A DNA stretch of 64,000 bases from an uncultured Lachnospiraceae bacterium (lineage in GTDB: Bacteria; Bacillota; Clostridia; Lachnospirales; Lachnospiraceae). The DNA is taken from assembly GCA_949949005.1 (NCBI GenBank), contig CATLHM010000006.1, positions 62,001-126,000 of the forward strand. Reading direction: 5' to 3'. How positions within the stretch are numbered: the first letter of the stretch is position 1; each line of letters opens with the position of its first letter. Below are positions 16,082-23,043 of the stretch, one piece after another. The position numbers and the translations under genes were made by a program. Below the pieces are notes generated by a model. It worked only from the letters and a program-made list of their open reading frames with translations. It ran no database searches and was not told the origin of the DNA.

Positions 16082-17596
16082 TTAGGAAAAGCTTTCCTTC
16101 TTTTCCGAAAGCTTCTGCTCAAACCGGTTCTTACGGGTATCGGAAGGAACCGCTGTGGGATAATCCCCGTCAAAACAGGCGCTGCAAAACCCCTGATCTC
16201 CACAGGTGGCCTTCCCTGTCTGGCATCTTGCCCCGCATCCGCCTGACAGGCCGTCCTGGGAATTTTTCAGCTTATCCTCTCGTCCAATCAGCTCCCCAAG
16301 CTCTGACACTGGCAGATACCCCAGGCTGTCCGCCCCGATAATCCGGGCGGTTTCCGATACGCTGTGATGACAGGCAATCAAATGCTCCCTGGAATCAATG
16401 TCCGTGCCGTAATAGCAGGGATGCAAAAAAGGCGGGGAGGAAATCCGCATATGGATTTCCTTTGCGCCCGCTTCCCGAAGGAGCCTCACGATACGGCCGC
16501 TGGTAGTGCCCCGCACGATGGAATCGTCGATCAGCACCACCCGCTTTCCCTTCACGCTCTCCTCGACGGCGCTGAGTTTGATCTTCACCTGATCCAGCCG
16601 GGCATTCTGGCCGGGAGAAATAAAGGTTCTGCCAATATATTTGTTTTTGATCAGCCCGATCCCGTAAGGAATTCCGGATTCCATGGAAAACCCCAGAGCG
16701 GCGTCCAGGCCGGAATCGGGAACGCCCACCACAATATCTGCCCTGGCCGGATGCTCCCTGGCAAGAATTCTTCCGGCTTTCATCCGCGCCCCGTGAACGG
16801 AAACCCCGTCGATGACAGAATCCGGTCTTGCAAAATAGATATATTCAAAGATACAGAGCCGCTTTTTCTCTCTGCCACAGTGTTCCCTGCGGGATTTCAT
16901 CCCCTCCGGCCCAAACACCAGGATTTCTCCGGGCTCTAAATCCCTCACAAACTCGGCTCCCAGCGCCTTCAGGGCGCAGCTTTCCGATGCCGCCACATAC
17001 ATTCCGTCAGGAGTCTTTCCAAAGCAAAGGGGACGGAAGCCATAAGGATCCCTGGCACAGATCAGCTTTTGTGCCGACATCAGCACCAGGGAATAGGCGC
17101 CGTCCAGGGTGTACATGGCAGAGCTTAAGGCATCCTCAATGGAAGGGGTTTTCAGCCGCTCTCTGGTCACGATATACGCGATGATTTCCGTATCGCTGGT
17201 GGTGTGGAAAATTGCTCCCGAAAGCTCAAGCTGATCCCGAAGCTGTGCCGCATTACTGATATTTCCGTTGTGGGCAAGGGCCATTTTCCCCTTCTGATGG
17301 TTGACCTCAATGGGTTGACAGTTGGCCCGGTTGGTGCCCCCTGTGGTTCCGTAGCGGACATGCCCCACCGCCATATTTCCCCTGGGCAGCCTGGAAAGGG
17401 TATCCTGTGAAAACACCTCGCTTACCAGCCCCATATCCTTATAAGAATAAAACAGTCCATCATCATTAATTACAATCCCGCAGCTTTCCTGCCCTCGGTG
17501 CTGCAGGGCGTAGAGTCCGTAATAAGCCATATCCGCCACACAGGCTTTTTCCGGCGATATTACGCCGAATACCCCGCATTCTTCGTGTAAATCCAT
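16082..17596 (-). CDS. purF: Amidophosphoribosyltransferase
   Basis: Catalyses the first committed step of purine synthesis, PRPP + glutamine to phosphoribosylamine. The start is ATG 17596, giving 504 residues; AAAGGAG lies 11 bases upstream. Residues 1-6 are a short propeptide before catalytic Cys7 (ECGVFGVIS). The glutaminase domain includes AVGHVRYGTTGG and LAHNGNISNA. The PRPP-binding motif is VVLIDDSIVRGTTSGR. C-terminal cysteines (CSACFDGDYPT) fit the 4Fe-4S subtype known from Bacillus, whose cluster is oxygen-sensitive. No other pur gene is adjacent, so this copy stands outside a purine operon. A terminator-like hairpin lies just upstream. Confidence 0.95.
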   Translation of the reverse strand: MDLHEECGVFGVISPEKACVADMAYYGLYALQHRGQESCGIVINDDGLFYSYKDMGLVSEVFSQDTLSRLPRGNMAVGHVRYGTTGGTNRANCQPIEVNHQKGKMALAHNGNISNAAQLRDQLELSGAIFHTTSDTEIIAYIVTRERLKTPSIEDALSSAMYTLDGAYSLVLMSAQKLICARDPYGFRPLCFGKTPDGMYVAASESCALKALGAEFVRDLEPGEILVFGPEGMKSRREHCGREKKRLCIFEYIYFARPDSVIDGVSVHGARMKAGRILAREHPARADIVVGVPDSGLDAALGFSMESGIPYGIGLIKNKYIGRTFISPGQNARLDQVKIKLSAVEESVKGKRVVLIDDSIVRGTTSGRIVRLLREAGAKEIHMRISSPPFLHPCYYGTDIDSREHLIACHHSVSETARIIGADSLGYLPVSELGELIGREDKLKNSQDGLSGGCGARCQTGKATCGDQGFCSACFDGDYPTAVPSDTRKNRFEQKLSEKKESFS

Positions 17597-17615
17597 TCTT
17601 TTCCATGCTCCTTTC

Positions 17616-17657
17616 AAAAACCGGAAATTCTGCACAATGAGCAAATTTCCGGTTTTT
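17616..17657 (-). promoter_or_regulatory. Terminator-like hairpin in the purF leader
   Basis: Arms AAAAACCGGAAATT (17616-17629) and AATTTCCGGTTTTT (17644-17657) pair over 14 bases, and TGC/GCA extends the stem past a bulged C. On the purF strand the stem ends in TTTTT just before the AAAGGAG site. It may end amtB transcription or act as an attenuator for purF. Confidence 0.6.
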
Positions 17658-17699
17658 CACCTTTTTGTATCACAAGCGCCGCCACGCTCCGCGAGCCAA

Positions 17700-17813
17700 C
17701 TTATTGCAGCAAAGACTACTTATTGTTTCAAAAACAGCTTATTGTAGCAAAGACAGCTTATTGTAGCAAAGCCAGCTTATTGTAGCAAAGCCAGCTTATT
17801 GTTACAACGACAG
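17700..17813. repeat. Six tandem 19-bp direct repeats
   Basis: Units begin at 17700, 17719, 17738, 17757, 17776 and 17795, consensus CTTATTGTAGCAAAGACAG. The middle copies are nearly identical and the outer ones diverge. There are no spacers between units, so it is not CRISPR. Confidence 0.95.
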
Positions 17814-17928
17814 CTTTCCGGCCAGCCGCAAAAGCGGTCAGCCGGAAGCCGTCATTCGTTATGAAATCTCATTTTCGTTGCTGGAAACTGTGCCGCCATA
17901 CGCATGTATTCCAGGTTTGCCGCGCAAA

Positions 17929-19698
17929 CTATTCCACATCCTGCAAGGCATCATAGCCCTCTTCCCCGGTACGTATCTTCACCACATTTTCCACATCATA
18001 GACAAAAATCTTGCCGTCGCCGATATGACCTGTATAGAGAATCCTCTTGGCCGTGTCGATCACAAGCTGAACCGGAACCTTGCTCACCACAATGTCCACC
18101 TGAATCTTTGGCAGCAGATTTGCTTCCACCTGTACCCCACGGTAAAACTCAGGCTTTCCTTTCTGGATACCGCAGCCAAGTACATGGGAGACTGTCATGC
18201 CTGTGATGCCGATGTTCATCAGAGCCGCCTTTAAGCCCTCAAACCTTGCTTCCTTGCAGACGATCTCGATCTTGGTAAACTTAGGTGCGCCTTCCTCCCT
18301 CTCTTCGAAGGAGGGAACCTTTTTCACGGGAACTGCTTCCGCCACAGGCGTCTGCCCGGTCACTGCCACCGCATCCTCAAATCCATAGTCCAGGCTCTCC
18401 ACCGCAGGGGCAAAATCCGCATAGGCGCTGGGAAGGCCATGCTCCGTGCTGTCAAGACCTTTTACCTCCTCTTCCGGGGAGACACGAAGGCCCACGGTCT
18501 TTTTAATGATTGCAAATATAATGGTCATAAGAACCCCTGTCCATACAAGTACCGCTGCAATCCCCAGGGCCTGCACCCCAAGCAGTCTTGCGCTTCCGGT
18601 ATAAAACAGCCCCTCCAAGCCTGCCGGAGCCGCCGGATTTGCCAAAAGACCAACCGCCAGAGTTCCCCAGATACCGTTTGCCATATGTACCCCTACCGCG
18701 CCTACCGGGTCGTCAATATGGAGCTTTAAGTCAAGGAATTCCACCACTACTACCACAAGGATACCTGAAACAACGCCTACCACAATAGCGCCTAAGGCAT
18801 CTAAGGCATCACAGCCTGCGGTGATACCAACCAGACCGGCAAGAGAGGCATTCAGACACATGGAAACATCCGGTTTGCCGTTTTTCACCCAGGTATAAAT
18901 CAGGGTCGTGCAGGTGGCAACCGCCGGGGCAATGGTTGTTGTCAGAAAGATAGAGGCAAGGCTTGTGCCGTCCCAGGCTGCCGCACCGTTAAAGCCATAC
19001 CAGCCAAACCACAGGATAAAGCACCCCAAAGCGCCCAGCGTGATAGAATGGCCGGGGATGGCGTTGACCTTCTTTACCTGCCCTTCCTTGCCCTTCACAT
19101 ACTTGCCAAGACGGGGACCTACCATGATCGCCCCGATCAATGCGGTGATGCCGCCTACGGAGTGGATCGCCGCAGAACCCGCGAAATCATGAAAACCGAG
19201 CTGCGCCAGCCACCCCTGGGAATTCCACACCCATCCGGCCTCCACCGGATAGACAAACAGGGAAATCACCGCAGAGTAAATACAGTAGGAAATAAACTTC
19301 GTCCGCTCTGCCATGGAGCCGGAAACGATAGTTGCCGCCGTTGCACAGAACACCAGGTTAAATACAAAGCTGGAAGCATTTCCTTCTATGAATCCGCCGA
19401 AATCCGAAAAAATATTCAGATTGGGGATTCCGATAAAGCCGAACGCATAATCCTCCGCCATCATCAGGCTAAACCCTAACGCAACAAATACCACCGTACC
19501 AATACAAAAATCCATGAGATTTTTCATGATGATATTGCCGGCATTTTTTGCTCTGGTGAACCCTGTCTCCACCATGGCAAAGCCTGCCTGCATAAAGAAC
19601 ACCAGTGCCGCTCCGATCAGGAACCAGACGCCGAACACCTCACCTGTAACTGCTTCTTCCACAATCTTTGTAACTTCTTCAATTGCCACTTGGATCAT
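17929..19698 (-). CDS. amtB: Ammonium transporter fused to a P-II signalling domain
   Basis: A 589-residue fusion. Start ATG 19698 follows GAGGAGGAGG. Residues 1 to about 410 are an Amt/Mep/Rh ammonium channel with roughly eleven helices (MQAGFAMVETGFTRAKNAGN, FAGSAAIHSVGG, ALGCFILWFGWYGFNG, and VGVHMANGIWGTLAVG carrying a pore histidine). A charged linker (about 415-473) leads to a complete P-II/GlnK domain (474-589), with T-loop IQKGKPEFYRG (Y519) and the nucleotide motif TGHIGDGKIFV. P-II proteins normally gate AmtB as separate trimers; here the gate is covalently attached. No free glnK is adjacent. It is leftward and stands between repeat-rich intergenic regions. Confidence 0.92.
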   Translation of the reverse strand: MIQVAIEEVTKIVEEAVTGEVFGVWFLIGAALVFFMQAGFAMVETGFTRAKNAGNIIMKNLMDFCIGTVVFVALGFSLMMAEDYAFGFIGIPNLNIFSDFGGFIEGNASSFVFNLVFCATAATIVSGSMAERTKFISYCIYSAVISLFVYPVEAGWVWNSQGWLAQLGFHDFAGSAAIHSVGGITALIGAIMVGPRLGKYVKGKEGQVKKVNAIPGHSITLGALGCFILWFGWYGFNGAAAWDGTSLASIFLTTTIAPAVATCTTLIYTWVKNGKPDVSMCLNASLAGLVGITAGCDALDALGAIVVGVVSGILVVVVVEFLDLKLHIDDPVGAVGVHMANGIWGTLAVGLLANPAAPAGLEGLFYTGSARLLGVQALGIAAVLVWTGVLMTIIFAIIKKTVGLRVSPEEEVKGLDSTEHGLPSAYADFAPAVESLDYGFEDAVAVTGQTPVAEAVPVKKVPSFEEREEGAPKFTKIEIVCKEARFEGLKAALMNIGITGMTVSHVLGCGIQKGKPEFYRGVQVEANLLPKIQVDIVVSKVPVQLVIDTAKRILYTGHIGDGKIFVYDVENVVKIRTGEEGYDALQDVE

Positions 19699-19844
19699 CC
19701 TCCTCCTCAAGCGCTGCCACCGCAAACACGATTCCTCTTTGTGGGACAGCTTATGGAATCCCAAAGGCAACGGCCCCTTGCCTTTGACCTCCCTGCCATA
19801 CACAACGGTCAGAACGCTTCGCGAACTGCCCTTATGTTTTAGAA

Positions 19845-19884
19845 AAAGGCGCCTTTTGTGCTTATTTGCACCAAAGACGCCTTT
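19845..19884 (-). terminator. Hairpin terminator
   Basis: AAAGGCG-C-CTTTTGTGC pairs with GCACCAAAG-A-CGCCTTT across a TTATTT loop. It could act in either direction, with A-rich sequence on its left. Confidence 0.55.
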
Positions 19885-20025
19885 GCCTTTCTACTATTTG
19901 TTCCATTCGTGTACACTCTTTCAAGCTTTTTATCCTGCGCGGTTTCTCTTTTGTTAAGAATGGATTGCGCGGCCCATGCTGCGTCAGCAACAAATTTCCA
20001 TATGCGCCCCTACACATAAAAGAAA

Positions 20026-20058
20026 GGACGTCTCCTAAGCTCTCGCTTGCAGACGCCC
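20026..20058 (-). terminator. Hairpin terminator with a GAGA tetraloop
   Basis: On the reverse strand GGGCGTCT pairs with AGACGTCC, and an inner AAGC-GAGA-GCTT helix carries a GNRA loop. The U-rich TTTCTTTT follows. It lies downstream of the barstar-fusion gene. Confidence 0.65.
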
Positions 20059-20089
20059 TTGCCTTTTACGTTTTGTATTCTACACAGGA

Positions 20090-20114
20090 AAAAAGGATTT
20101 GTCAAATCCTTTTT
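20090..20114. terminator. Perfect hairpin terminator
   Basis: AAAAAGGATTT-GTC-AAATCCTTTTT, 11-bp arms with a three-base loop, followed by U-rich bases on either strand. First terminator reached after the barstar-fusion gene. Confidence 0.7.
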
Positions 20115-20294
20115 GGATCCCTGGCTCCCCCTGCCTCAAAAATCCTTTGTGCGATATCGACACAAAAAGAGCAGATCGGCTTTCCTTCCTGCCAAATATT
20201 TTGCACTCACGAAATCTGGCGGCAAAAGAACAGGTCACTATTGACACCAGATGGTCTCCGAAAGGGATTCTTCGGGGCAGAGTTGCAGAAAAAA

Positions 20295-21155
20295 TTACTT
20301 ATGCGCTTCCCACTTACATTCCATCATTTTCATATCGGTAAAAGAAGCCTTAAAGGAAGACTGCTCCGGACTGCATGCATATATACCAAACGCGATCTCT
20401 TTGGCTCCTTCCCACATATGGAAAATCCGCATCTGCTTAAAGTTGATGCCATCCCAGCTGCACTCCACGCAATAATCGCTTTCCCTTCTGCTGAAACGAT
20501 ACCACATTTCCTTGAGCTCTGCCGGAATATCCGTAGTGGCCCAGTCTGAAAAACCATGATTCGTGACTACACTCCCCAGCCTCTGAAATTCCTCATTTTC
20601 ATATTCAATAGACGCCTTAAACCAATTTTCACTGTCCAGGTACATCACCACACCGCACTGGTCAAAACGATGCCTACTCTCAAACCTCGTCCTGACTACG
20701 AAAGAAAAATATCTCTCCCCGGTTCTTACCTGTAAAACCGGGGCATTGTCATTCTGAAACCCATAATAAGTACGCTGCCAGAGATCAGTTCCCGGTTCCG
20801 TAATCACCTCCACTTTGTCTTCGGTAATACTTACCTGCTTCGGTTCCCGGATCCATACAGGATTCATTGTCAAAAAATTTTTCATCCTCTCATCCCTTCT
20901 TTTTATTCGTGAATTGCTCTGCGCTGCCGCAGCTATTACTTTTTCCAGCTTTTTGGCATATTCCCCCAGATGCTCCTCCAAATCCTCTCTGTTCACAATC
21001 CCGATTTCTGTCTCCTGCCCTATATCCGTCAGGCAGTCATACAAAGCGTCCAGATTTCTTCCATACCAATCCGGAAGCCTCAATTCCTCGGCGAGGAAAT
21101 CGTGAAGCTGCTTAATATCGCCAATTTTTTTTCCATCTAATACACAAATGTCCAA
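20295..21155 (-). CDS. Barstar-family inhibitor fused to a DUF1349-like domain
   Basis: A 286-residue protein with two domains in one frame. Residues 1 to about 88 are a barstar (ribonuclease inhibitor) fold with LDGKKIGDIKQLHDFLAEEL, LPDWYGRNLDALYDCLTDI and a closing VIAAAAQSNSRIK. Residues 91-286 match the DUF1349 concanavalin-like fold (EPGTDLWQRTYYGFQNDNA, DQCGVVMYLDSENWFKASIE, GIYACSPEQSSFKASFTD). The start is TTG 21155, where AAGGGAG lies five bases upstream; a GTG at 21176 is less likely. ATG 20885, with AAGGG eight bases before it, could also yield DUF1349 alone. The gene follows the barnase gene by 63 bases. The barstar part should neutralise that ribonuclease in the cytoplasm; the partner domain's role is unknown. 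Confidence 0.85.
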   Translation of the reverse strand: MDICVLDGKKIGDIKQLHDFLAEELRLPDWYGRNLDALYDCLTDIGQETEIGIVNREDLEEHLGEYAKKLEKVIAAAAQSNSRIKRRDERMKNFLTMNPVWIREPKQVSITEDKVEVITEPGTDLWQRTYYGFQNDNAPVLQVRTGERYFSFVVRTRFESRHRFDQCGVVMYLDSENWFKASIEYENEEFQRLGSVVTNHGFSDWATTDIPAELKEMWYRFSRRESDYCVECSWDGINFKQMRIFHMWEGAKEIAFGIYACSPEQSSFKASFTDMKMMECKWEAHK

Positions 21156-21218
21156 AGCCTGCTCCCTTCTGCGCACCTTGCCACGCCCGTCAACCGTAAA
21201 GAGTGAACCGCCCGTCCC

Positions 21219-21797
21219 CTATTCTTCTCCATACAAAAGCTCAAAGGATTCATAATGATCTTCCGTATAGTAGATCAGTCCGTCATTGGAAAATACGATC
21301 CGCTTGGCTCCCCGCATGTCGGCTCCCAAAGTATCAATATCACACTCGGTATAAAACCGGCCTTCCTTTTCCGGCAAAAGCCCCTCATAATTTCCGAAAC
21401 GGCTCCCTCCAATACACTTTCCGGGGGCAAAGGGTTCCAGGGAGCCTCCCTCCCATCCCAGCTCCTGCGCCTCCTTCTTTGTAATAAAATTGGGCGGTAA
21501 GTGTCCGTAGAGAAAAAGATACTGGGCCACCTCTTCTTTGGACGAGTAGGCTCCATCCTCCACTATTTCGCTTTCTTCCTCCAAAGAAAGCGGTTCGTCC
21601 TCTTCAAGGCTCGCGTCCTCATCCCCAGCTCGGGCCTCCTTTTGCTCCGTTTCCGGAAGCTGTGTCTCCTGAATATCCGCCTCTTGGCTAAGCGCTTCCA
21701 CCGCCTGTCCCACAGGCTCCTGTACCTTCTCTGTCCCGCAGCCGGCCAGCAATACTGTCAGTAAAAATGCTGCAAATAACCTTATTTGTTTTCTCAT
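21219..21797 (-). CDS. Barnase-type ribonuclease lipoprotein
   Basis: A 192-residue predicted lipoprotein. Residues 1-20 are a signal with lipobox LLAGC (C20), so the enzyme would be anchored outside the membrane. Residues 21-85 are a strongly acidic linker. Residues 86-192 align with barnase: LPPNFITKKEAQELGW, APGKCIGG (K126), TECDID (E151 general base), MRGAKRIVFS (R162, R166) and TEDHYESF (H181 general acid). The whole active site is present. Barnase cleaves RNA without metal, preferring guanosine. The barstar gene follows in the same transcript. AAGGAGA precedes the ATG and the promoter is at 21834-21862. A nutritional or antibacterial RNase is plausible. Confidence 0.9.
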   Translation of the reverse strand: MRKQIRLFAAFLLTVLLAGCGTEKVQEPVGQAVEALSQEADIQETQLPETEQKEARAGDEDASLEEDEPLSLEEESEIVEDGAYSSKEEVAQYLFLYGHLPPNFITKKEAQELGWEGGSLEPFAPGKCIGGSRFGNYEGLLPEKEGRFYTECDIDTLGADMRGAKRIVFSNDGLIYYTEDHYESFELLYGEE

Positions 21798-21833
21798 TTT
21801 CGCTTTGATTCTCCTTCTGTTACCATTTTCTCA

Positions 21834-21862
21834 ATTATATGACACTGGGAAAGTTTACACAA
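21834..21862 (-). promoter_or_regulatory. Promoter of the barnase/barstar operon
   Basis: On the reverse strand: TTGTGT (21862-21857), a 17-base spacer and perfect TATAAT (21839-21834), 36 bases before the ATG. Divergent from the Rpn copy 2 promoter about 60 bases away. Confidence 0.75.
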
Positions 21863-21882
21863 TATCCTGTGAAGGGATTCTA

Positions 21883-21928
21883 ATTGGATTAAGAGTCCAA
21901 TGCATAGTGGGATGGAAACCGCTATAAT
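21883..21928 (+). promoter_or_regulatory. Promoter region with inverted repeat of Rpn copy 2
   Basis: ATTGGA/TCCAAT (21883-21888, 21896-21901) with TATAAT at 21923-21928. The distance from the TCCAATG end to TATAAT is 20 bases, exactly as before copy 1, although the sequence between has diverged. Confidence 0.5.
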
Positions 21929-22037
21929 AATACCAATATAATCAATTGCAAAAAAGGGGCTGAATTTAAAATCTGTGATTACTAATTGAGTAAACCCAGA
22001 GTTCATGATAAAATATATTAAAAGGAGAAAAATAGGA

Positions 22038-22979
22038 ATGGGTGATGTAAAAATATCGAATACACCTTATGACGATGTGTTCCGAACCCTCTTGAACGAT
22101 TGCAGCAGTTTGATCATTCCGGTGATCAATGAAATATTCAGGGAGAATTATTCGGGAAAAGAAAAAATTATTTTTTCGCCAAACGAACATTTCCTGAATA
22201 AGCAAGATGGAAACGAAGAGGAAAGGATAACAGACACCAGTTTTAAAATATTGGGAAAAGAAACAAAGAAGTATCACCTGGAATGCCAGAGCAATTCAGA
22301 TCATAGTATGCTGGTAAGATTCTTTGAATATGATACCCAGATTGCGCTTGATGAAGGAAAAATTACGAAAAATGTTCTTACCGTAACGTTTCCTCATTCA
22401 GCGGTACTGTTTTTGAGGTGTAATGACTCCACTCCGGATAAACTGAAAATAAGGATGATAACACCAGGCGGGAGTGTTGAATATGACATCCAGGTAATGA
22501 AAGTCCGGCAATATACAATCAAAGAAATATTTGAGAAAAAACTTCTGTTTTTAATTCCTTTTTACATTTTTTCCCATGAGGGACGGTTTAGGGAATACGA
22601 ACAGGATGAGGCAAAGCTCAGATCATTGAAAAAGGAGTATGAAAATATTAAGAACAGGCTGGAAACGCTTTTGGAGCAGGGAATAATCAACGAATATACA
22701 AGATGCACTATTATCGATATGTCGAACAAAGTATTGGAGCATATAGCACAAAAGTATGATTCTGTCAGGAAAGGAGTGAAAGCTGTAATGGGTGGAAGAG
22801 TTCTGGAATACGAGGCTAAGACCATAAAAAATGAAGGCATTAAAGAGGGCATGGAAAAAGGTATCATGGGAACAGTCTCTATACTAAAAAATCTGGGAAT
22901 CCCGCTGCAAACCATTTTGCTCAAAATTCAGGAGCAGTATAATCTAAGCCCGGAGGAATCCCAAAAGTACATCTGCTGA
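22038..22979 (+). CDS. Rpn-like PD-(D/E)XK nuclease family protein, copy 2
   Basis: A 313-residue near-twin of the gene at 3457-4386, starting MGDVKISNTPYDDVFRTLLN. It keeps the core ERITDTSFKI (D66) and YHLECQS (E82-x-Q84) and the closing SPEESQKYIC. Differences cluster in the middle helices and in a four-residue insertion (EGMEKGIMGTVSIL) near the C-terminus. AAGGAGA precedes ATG 22038; an in-frame ATG at 22005 precedes the ribosome site and is rejected. The conserved leader shows the duplication included regulatory DNA. A hairpin ends the gene at 22989-23020. Confidence 0.65.
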   Translation: MGDVKISNTPYDDVFRTLLNDCSSLIIPVINEIFRENYSGKEKIIFSPNEHFLNKQDGNEEERITDTSFKILGKETKKYHLECQSNSDHSMLVRFFEYDTQIALDEGKITKNVLTVTFPHSAVLFLRCNDSTPDKLKIRMITPGGSVEYDIQVMKVRQYTIKEIFEKKLLFLIPFYIFSHEGRFREYEQDEAKLRSLKKEYENIKNRLETLLEQGIINEYTRCTIIDMSNKVLEHIAQKYDSVRKGVKAVMGGRVLEYEAKTIKNEGIKEGMEKGIMGTVSILKNLGIPLQTILLKIQEQYNLSPEESQKYIC

Positions 22980-22988
22980 CCGTTGTAT

Positions 22989-23020
22989 GCGGGGCAAAAG
23001 ATGAATATCTTATGCCCCGC
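22989..23020 (+). terminator. Terminator between Rpn copy 2 and the AraC gene
   Basis: GCGGGGCA-A-AAGAT pairs with ATCTT-A-TGCCCCGC around a GAAT loop. It begins ten bases after the stop codon and may serve both converging genes. No strong U-tract. Confidence 0.6.
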
Positions 23021-23043
23021 CTGTGCATTCTGCTGCAATTCAA

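Larger units (their letters stand above)
17597..17928. other. purF-amtB intergenic region
   Basis: About 330 bases without a gene. From left to right it holds the purF ribosome binding site, the leader hairpin, a GC-rich patch with a CGCGAGCC motif, six 19-bp direct repeats (17700-17813), and a short inverted stretch (CCGGCC...GGCCGG-like, about 17816-17850). No consensus promoter for purF was found, nor a recognisable purine riboswitch. Confidence 0.5.
19699..20294. other. Hairpin-rich intergenic region
   Basis: Nearly 600 bases with no supported gene. It holds three strong hairpins (19845-19884, 20026-20058, 20090-20114), all placed to stop leftward transcription from the barnase/barstar operon, and the 16-mer TCGCGAACTGCCCTTA at 19819-19834 shared with 275-290. 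The sequences after the first two hairpins resemble each other (AGACGCCTTTGCCTTT and AGACGCCCTTGCCTTT), suggesting a duplicated element. No clear amtB promoter was found. Confidence 0.55.

Noticed and set aside
17700..17813. Repeats considered as a CRISPR array
   Set aside because: The 19-bp units abut without spacers, and no cas gene is present.
17597..17928. Purine riboswitch before purF
   Set aside because: No aptamer core was recognised; only a simple hairpin and direct repeats are visible. A covariance-model search would settle it.
396..22979. Rpn genes as insertion sequences
   Set aside because: They are labelled transposases in some databases, but no terminal inverted repeats, target duplications or DDE motifs are seen around any of them.
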